Positions 59,325-64,000 of a stretch of 64,000 nt of DNA are shown piece by piece. Both the position numbers and the translations under genes were made by a program. Source of the DNA: an uncultured Clostridia bacterium (GTDB lineage Bacteria; Bacillota; Clostridia; TANB77; CAG-508); contig CAKOTX010000001.1 of the NCBI GenBank assembly GCA_934120315.1, forward strand, positions 124,001 to 188,000, given 5' to 3'. Every line of letters starts with the position of its first letter. The first letter of the stretch is position 1. The notes beneath the pieces are model-generated. The model ran no database searches and was not told where the DNA came from. It saw only the letters and a program-made list of their open reading frames with translations.

Positions 59325-60245
59325 ATGATAATACCAGAAAAATTAAATAAAGGAGATGTTATTGGAGTTGTTGCACCATCAAGTCCAATAATAGGAGATA
59401 ATATAGAAGAAATAGAAAGAGCAAAAAGCATTATAGAAAATTTAGGATTCAAAGTTAAATTTTCAAAGAATTTGTTTTCTAATACAAATGGTTATAGCAG
59501 TACAGCTAAAGAAAAAGCTGAAGACATAAATGAGATGTTTTCAGACAAAGAAGTTAAAATGATATGGTGTGCAAAAGGTGGAAACAATAGCAATTCTACA
59601 TTTGAATATTTAGATTTTGAAAATATAAAAAGAAATCCTAAAATAATTTGTGGATATAGTGATATTACATCATTAACTAATATTATTACTGATAAAACAG
59701 GGTTAGTTACATTTAGTTCAACAAATTTTAAGACTATTGCAACAGATGAAACTGATTATAGCCTGAAAGAAGTTTTAAAAAGATTTGTAGAAAAAAGTTT
59801 AGAATTAGGAACAAAAAATGAATGTTATGATGCAATAAGAAGTGGAATAGCTGAAGGAGAATTAATAGGCGGAAACTTAAATTTGACAAGTGGTTTAGTA
59901 GCCGGAAAATATTCTATTGATTTTACAGATAAAATTTTATTTTTGGAAGAATTAGGATTTGAAACTGAACCAGCAGGAGCAAGTAATTTTTTATATTATA
60001 TGAAGCAAAATGGAGTATTTGAAAAAGTAAAAGGAATCTGGCTTGGAAATTATACACATGAAAGTGGAATAAAATTAGAAAAAATATTACTTGATACAAT
60101 TGGTGATGAATTTAAAGGTCCTATTATTCATTCAGAAAATTTTGGACATATAGAAAATAAAACAGTAATTCCAATTGGAACAAGAGCAAGAATTGATACA
60201 AATCAAGAGGTAAAAATAAAACTATTAGAAAAATGTATAAAATAG
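59325..60245 (+). CDS. S66-family LD-carboxypeptidase
   Basis: A 306-residue serine peptidase of the LdcA/MccF family. The nucleophile is in ICGYSDITSLTNI (Ser within GYSD), the Glu in LFLEELGFETEPAG and the His in IIHSENFGHIENK. DVIGVVAPSSPI opens the protein. LdcA members trim the terminal D-Ala from murein tetrapeptides during recycling; MccF members cleave microcin C. The GYSD/GNLN pattern (LIGGNLNLTSGL) and cell-wall context favour a wall-recycling role, but MccF-type activity cannot be ruled out. No signal peptide: cytosolic. Confidence 0.87.
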   Translation: MIIPEKLNKGDVIGVVAPSSPIIGDNIEEIERAKSIIENLGFKVKFSKNLFSNTNGYSSTAKEKAEDINEMFSDKEVKMIWCAKGGNNSNSTFEYLDFENIKRNPKIICGYSDITSLTNIITDKTGLVTFSSTNFKTIATDETDYSLKEVLKRFVEKSLELGTKNECYDAIRSGIAEGELIGGNLNLTSGLVAGKYSIDFTDKILFLEELGFETEPAGASNFLYYMKQNGVFEKVKGIWLGNYTHESGIKLEKILLDTIGDEFKGPIIHSENFGHIENKTVIPIGTRARIDTNQEVKIKLLEKCIK

Positions 60246-60265
60246 TACAAAAGAAGGGGAAGTAA

Positions 60266-61633
60266 ATGAGTATAAGAGAAAAAATATATGAATTAAAGAA
60301 TTTTAATAAAATATTGCATACAACATTCAATCCATATGAACCAGGAGTTGCAAGAATATATTTGATACCACCTAAGTTTTCAATGTTTAAATCAGTTTCA
60401 AGTGTAGTACTGGTTAATGGACATGATATTATTCCACTTAGAGAATCATGGGCAATTTTATTATCAATTTTTATAGAAGAAGTAAATAAATATTCTGGAA
60501 AAGAAATAACAAAAGAAGAACTAGAGAAAATTGTAGAAAAAACAGTTAAAAGAACAAAAAGAATATATGGAATTTTTTTAAAAGATGATGTTATAAAAAA
60601 AGATTTATGGGACATAGTTAATACATTAAAAAGTATTGCAATAGGTGAAGATGTAAGCAATAAAATACAAAAAGTAAGTATTAGTCAATATGCAAAACAT
60701 ATGAGTGCACCACATAGAATGGATTTGATGATAAGCAGCATGGAGAAAGATGGAAATTGGAACTGCAATCAAAAATGTGTACATTGTTATGCAGCTGGAC
60801 AGAAACAAGGAAATCAAAAAGAGTTAACAACAGCAGAATGGAAGAAAATAATAGATAAGTGTAGAGCTGTATGTATACCTCAAATTACATTTACTGGTGG
60901 TGAACCAACAATGAGAAAAGATTTGGTGGAACTAGTAAATTATTCAAAATGGTTTGTAACAAGATTGAATACAAATGGGGTATTATTAACCAAAGAGCTT
61001 TGTAATAAGTTGTATAAAGCTAGTTTGGATAGTGTTCAAATAACTTTATATTCAAGTAACAAAGAAATACATAATAAATTAGTTGGAGCAGAAAATTTTG
61101 AAAGAACTGTTCAAGGAATAAAAAATGCATTAGAAGCAGGATTGAATGTTAGTGTAAATACGCCTTTATGCACATCAAATCAAGAGTATAAAGAGACATT
61201 AAAATTCTTGAATGAACTTGGTGTAAAATATGTATCTTGTTCAGGTTTAATTGTTACTGGAAATGCTAAAAAAGAGGATTCAAAACAATTACAATTATCA
61301 AAAGATAAATTATATGAAATTTTAAAAGAAGCGGTAAGTTATTGTAATGACACCTTAATGGAGATTAGTTTTACATCACCAGGTTGGATTGAAAATGAAA
61401 AAATAGCAAAACTTGGATTAGATATTCCATCATGCGGAGCATGCATGAGCAATATGGCGATAACTCCAAATGGAAATGTAGTTCCATGTCAAAGCTGGTT
61501 ATCAAATGATGGAGTATTAGGAAATATGTTAAAAGATAAATGGAAAGATATATGGCAATCAAAAAAGTGCAAAAATATTAGAAGTATAAATACAAAAGTT
61601 ACAGGAAAATGTTTGTTAAAAGGGGAAAAGTAA
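60266..61633 (+). CDS. Radical SAM/SPASM-type peptide-modifying enzyme
   Basis: A 455-residue protein. Residues 1-155 are an N-terminal domain whose helical part (about 60-103) could be a leader-recognition region (inference). The radical SAM domain begins at C167-xxx-C171-xx-C174 (NCNQKCVHCYAAG), with ITFTGGEPTMR and LNTNG. The C-terminus holds an auxiliary Fe-S region: C390 and C393 (SCGACMSN), C408 in TPNGNVVPCQSW, C435 and C449, shorter than a full seven-Cys SPASM set. Such enzymes crosslink or epimerise Cys-rich peptides. The next gene, coupled one base after the stop, encodes a Cys-Ala-tailed membrane protein, its likely substrate. Confidence 0.85.
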   Translation: MSIREKIYELKNFNKILHTTFNPYEPGVARIYLIPPKFSMFKSVSSVVLVNGHDIIPLRESWAILLSIFIEEVNKYSGKEITKEELEKIVEKTVKRTKRIYGIFLKDDVIKKDLWDIVNTLKSIAIGEDVSNKIQKVSISQYAKHMSAPHRMDLMISSMEKDGNWNCNQKCVHCYAAGQKQGNQKELTTAEWKKIIDKCRAVCIPQITFTGGEPTMRKDLVELVNYSKWFVTRLNTNGVLLTKELCNKLYKASLDSVQITLYSSNKEIHNKLVGAENFERTVQGIKNALEAGLNVSVNTPLCTSNQEYKETLKFLNELGVKYVSCSGLIVTGNAKKEDSKQLQLSKDKLYEILKEAVSYCNDTLMEISFTSPGWIENEKIAKLGLDIPSCGACMSNMAITPNGNVVPCQSWLSNDGVLGNMLKDKWKDIWQSKKCKNIRSINTKVTGKCLLKGEK

Positions 61634-61634
61634 A

Positions 61635-62636
61635 ATGAATAAAAAAATTAAAATTGTATTATTAGTGCTATTTTTTCTTGCGTTATTAATGTTACCTCAT
61701 AAAAGTTTTGCGAAAGATTTAGACGAAATTTTAAATTATACAACAACAGTAGATCCAAGAGATGATGGCACATTAGATATTAAATATCATATTGAATGGA
61801 AAGTTTTAGATTCAACAGCAGAGGGCCCATTAAAATGGGTTACAATAGGAATACCAAATCAACATGTTGATGAAATTAAAAAGTTAACAAATAATATTAG
61901 TAATATAAAATATATGGTTGATAATGGAAATTATGTAAGAATAGATTTTGCGAAGAGCTATAATGCGGGAGAAGTCGCAGAATTTGAATTTAGTTTGCAT
62001 CAAAGCTATATGTATTCACTTGATAATTCTAAAGGAAAAATTACATATGAGTTTACACCAGGTTGGTTTTCTGATATAAAAGTAGACCAAGCTGTAATAC
62101 AGTGGAAGGCGGATAATATAAAGAAACATAATGGAAAAACAAATGGCTCTTATATTGTTTGGAAAAAGAAATTAGGAAAAGGTAAGAAAATTACAGCTAA
62201 AGTAGAATATTCAGTTTCTAATTTTCAACTAGATTATGTAACTGAAAAAGATAATAAAACTACAATTGGTTCAACCAAAACAAGTTATAGCAATCAAAAG
62301 AATAATGGTAGCAGTTCTTTTTCTGCAATGTTCATAGGAGTAATGTTAATAATTGTAATAGCATTAATTATTATTTTGCAAGTTGTTTCTCCAACACCAT
62401 ATTATATGCATAGTGGGTATGGATATTATGGAAGACCTTTTGGATTTTATCATCATGACATTTTTGGTGGACCACCACCAAGAGGAGGCCCATATGATGG
62501 AATGTTTGGAGGAGATTCTTTTGGAGGAGGAAGCGATAATAGTGGAAGCTCTTGTGCATGTGCGTGTGCTTGTGCTGGTGGTGGAAGAGCTGGTTGTGCC
62601 AAAAAGGATTTCTATGGAACAAATTTGAAAGTGTAG
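61635..62636 (+). CDS. Membrane protein with alternating Cys-Ala C-terminal tail
   Basis: A 333-residue protein: signal/anchor helix (residues about 5-20, then KSFA), an extracytoplasmic beta-rich domain (27-225) resembling DUF2207-type ectodomains, a membrane helix (about 230-252) and a Gly/Pro/His/Tyr-rich tail ending SSCACACACAGGGRAGC followed by AKKDFYGTNLKV. All five Cys of the protein (C307, C309, C311, C313, C321) are in this tail; none is elsewhere. With both helices spanning the membrane, the tail is cytosolic and reachable by the upstream radical SAM enzyme. The start codon overlaps the radical SAM end by one base of spacing. Confidence 0.8.
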   Translation: MNKKIKIVLLVLFFLALLMLPHKSFAKDLDEILNYTTTVDPRDDGTLDIKYHIEWKVLDSTAEGPLKWVTIGIPNQHVDEIKKLTNNISNIKYMVDNGNYVRIDFAKSYNAGEVAEFEFSLHQSYMYSLDNSKGKITYEFTPGWFSDIKVDQAVIQWKADNIKKHNGKTNGSYIVWKKKLGKGKKITAKVEYSVSNFQLDYVTEKDNKTTIGSTKTSYSNQKNNGSSSFSAMFIGVMLIIVIALIIILQVVSPTPYYMHSGYGYYGRPFGFYHHDIFGGPPPRGGPYDGMFGGDSFGGGSDNSGSSCACACACAGGGRAGCAKKDFYGTNLKV

Positions 62637-62654
62637 AAAATTTGTTGAAAACAC

Positions 62655-62682
62655 TTGACATATCATAAAAATATGATATAAT
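62655..62682 (+). promoter_or_regulatory. Promoter of rpsB-tsf
   Basis: TTGACA (62655-62660), 16 bases, TATAAT (62677-62682). Confidence 0.85.
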
Positions 62683-62689
62683 ATTTAGC

Positions 62690-62802
62690 GTAAAAAACAC
62701 ATAAAGAGGAGTTTAAATGGAAGTGCCTTGAAACCAAAGGAATTGAGGTCCAGATAGATTAAGATACTTTATGGAAGTTATAACAAAAGGGAGGAAAAGA
62801 AA
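62690..62802 (+). promoter_or_regulatory. rpsB leader with a short upstream ORF
   Basis: A leader of about 110 bases. AGAGGAG precedes ATG GAA GTG CCT TGA (62717-62731), a four-codon frame with good spacing. ATGGAAGT recurs at 62772. The region has G/A-rich segments that could fold, as S2 leaders do in Firmicutes, but I could not identify a known class. Confidence 0.4.
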
Positions 62803-63579
62803 ATGGCAGTAGTTGCAATGAAACAATTACTAGAAGCTGGTGTTCACTTTGGACATCAAACAAGAAGATGGGATCCAAGAATGGCTGAATACATATTCCA
62901 AGCTAGAAATGGTATTCACATCATCGATTTACAAAAAGCTTCAAAGAAAATTGATGAAGCATATGAATTCATCAAAGAACAAGTAGAAGAAGGAAAAACA
63001 GTTCTATTTGTAGGAACAAAAAAACAAGCTCAAGAATGCATGAAAGAAGCAGCAATCAAGAGTGGAATGTTCTATGTAGATCAAAGATGGTTAGGAGGAA
63101 TGCTAACAAACTTTGATACAATTCAAAAAAGAATTCAAAGATTAAAAGATCTTGAAACAATGGAACAAGATGGTACATTTGATGTATTACCTAAAAAAGA
63201 AGTAATAATACTAAAAAAAGAAATGGAAAAACTAGAAAAGAACCTTGGTGGAATCAAAGAAATGGACAAATTACCAGGAGTTATATTCTTAGTAGATCCT
63301 AAAAAAGAAAGAATAGCTATATTAGAAGCTAAAAAATTAGGAATTCCAACAGTAGGAATTGTAGATACAAACTGCAATCCAGAAGATTTAGATTACCCAA
63401 TTCCAGGAAATGACGACGCTATAAGAGCTGTTAAATTAATAGCAGACGTTATGGCAAACGCAGTTATTGAAGGAAAACAAGGTGAAAGCTTTGAAACAGC
63501 AGAAGAACAAGATGTAACAGAAGAAGCAGAAACAATGGAACAAGTTGTTGCTGAAGCTGAAGAAAAAGTTGAAGAATAA
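62803..63579 (+). CDS. rpsB: 30S ribosomal protein S2
   Basis: A 258-residue S2 protein. Motifs are MKQLLEAGVHFGHQTRRWDP, YIFQARNGIHIIDLQKA, VLFVGTKKQAQECMKEAA, RWLGGMLTNFDTIQKRI and PTVGIVDTNCNPEDLDYPIP. The tail is long and acidic (EDxTEEAETMEQ-type), slightly longer than in E. coli. AGGGAGG site. First gene of the rpsB-tsf pair. Confidence 0.98.
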   Translation: MAVVAMKQLLEAGVHFGHQTRRWDPRMAEYIFQARNGIHIIDLQKASKKIDEAYEFIKEQVEEGKTVLFVGTKKQAQECMKEAAIKSGMFYVDQRWLGGMLTNFDTIQKRIQRLKDLETMEQDGTFDVLPKKEVIILKKEMEKLEKNLGGIKEMDKLPGVIFLVDPKKERIAILEAKKLGIPTVGIVDTNCNPEDLDYPIPGNDDAIRAVKLIADVMANAVIEGKQGESFETAEEQDVTEEAETMEQVVAEAEEKVEE

Positions 63580-63594
63580 TATAAATGTTAAAAT

Positions 63595-63630
63595 AAAAGA
63601 GTGGGGCTCTAACTGCTCTACTCTTTTTTA
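63595..63630 (+). terminator. Hairpin between rpsB and tsf
   Basis: AAAAGAGT (63595-63602) pairs with ACTCTTTT (63620-63627), with an inner GGGGC/GCTCT helix, then TT. It is a partial terminator that would lower tsf relative to rpsB. Confidence 0.75.
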
Positions 63631-63653
63631 AAATAAAGAGGAGGAATGTAAAA

Positions 63654-64000
63654 ATGGTTACAGCCGCATTAGTTAAAGAGCTTAGAGAAAAAACAGGTGC
63701 AGGAATGATGGACTGCAAAAAAGTATTAACAGAAACAGATGGAGATTTAGAAAAAGCATCTGAACTTTTACGTGAAAGAGGAATAGCAAAAGCTGCTAAA
63801 AAATCAGGAAGAGTAGCAGCAGAAGGACTTGTAGAAGCATATATATCAGAAGACGAAAAAGTTGGAGCAATAGTAGAAGTTAACTCAGAAACAGATTTCG
63901 TTGGAAAAAATGAAGAATTTAAAGCATTTGTAATGGATGTTGCAAAACAAGTAGTAAAAAATAATCCAGCAACAGTTGAAGATTTATTAGCAGAACCTTC
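63654..64000 (+). CDS. tsf: Elongation factor Ts, N-terminal part
   Basis: Nucleotide exchange factor for EF-Tu (tuf at 42772). The first 115 residues are in the window and the gene continues past its end. The signature VTAALVKELREKTGAGMMDC, KKVLTETDGDLEKASELLRE and IVEVNSETDFVGKNEEFKAF are intact. GAGGAGG site. Confidence 0.97.
   Translation, partial: MVTAALVKELREKTGAGMMDCKKVLTETDGDLEKASELLRERGIAKAAKKSGRVAAEGLVEAYISEDEKVGAIVEVNSETDFVGKNEEFKAFVMDVAKQVVKNNPATVEDLLAEP

Noticed and set aside
62383..62628. 81-residue ORF inside the Cys-Ala-tailed protein gene
   Set aside because: Arises from the repetitive Gly/Cys coding region in another frame; no ribosome binding site.

Overview
This is a strongly A+T-rich chromosomal window from a Gram-positive, low-GC Clostridia-type bacterium. 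The evidence is AGGAGG-type ribosome binding sites, frequent TTG/GTG starts, canonical TTGACA-N17-TATAAT promoters, many rho-independent terminators, and a gene set typical of anaerobic endospore formers (sigH, GerAB/GerAC-like germination genes, a PdaB-like deacetylase, TrmFO, YqeG, YitT, AddB). An uncultured gut-type clostridium fits, but this is inference. No phage, plasmid, insertion sequence, rRNA operon or CRISPR array was found.

Layout. 1-4.7 kb: end of a WG-repeat protein, a tail-anchored unknown, then acpS, tatD, a type-4 uracil-DNA glycosylase and a GltD-like flavoprotein. 4.8-6.3 kb (minus): an HExxH metalloprotease-like protein and a small XRE regulator. 6.4-14.4 kb: deacetylase, a two-OB-fold SSB, a membrane protein, two pseudouridine synthases, an S1 protein, a winged-helix protein and an E2/CAT-like acyltransferase. 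14.4-18.4 kb: tRNA-Arg(UCU), an M18 aminopeptidase, an intergenic hairpin array, an FAD-Rieske oxidoreductase and yqeG. 18.5-21.8 kb: two unknowns, a candidate small RNA, tmk, then a ~560-nt noncoding RNA followed by a four-helix membrane protein, read here as an OLE RNA/OapA pair. 21.8-28.7 kb: mixed accessory region with ruvA, rarA, two half-size TauE genes, a DUF4143 ATPase and two compositionally foreign small genes. 28.8-37.6 kb: murI, sigH, a NAGPA-type glycosidase, cmk, an HD hydrolase, a SNF2 helicase and trmFO. 37.7-45.4 kb: the str operon (rpsL-rpsG-fusA-tuf) flanked by two coiled-coil unknowns, one made of four repeats. 45.5-48.8 kb: plsX, acpP, rnc and an Elp3-like radical SAM gene. 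48.8-55 kb: a PstS-like protein, a DUF3298-like protein, yitT, and gerAC/gerAB-like genes with an HD gene on the minus strand. 55.1-62.6 kb: addB, pgeF, an S66 carboxypeptidase, then a radical SAM/SPASM enzyme translationally coupled to a membrane protein with an alternating Cys-Ala tail. 62.8-64 kb: rpsB and tsf (partial).

The two strongest candidates for unusual biology are (1) the radical SAM/SPASM enzyme with the Cys-Ala-tailed membrane protein at 60.3-62.6 kb, which looks like a peptide-modification system acting on a membrane-anchored substrate, and (2) the large structured RNA with its membrane-protein partner at 20.6-21.7 kb. Secondary points are a yitT ribosome binding site buried in a terminator-like hairpin, a tuf promoter lying inside an inverted repeat, intergenic repeat families shared between distant loci, and a new four-copy protein repeat.
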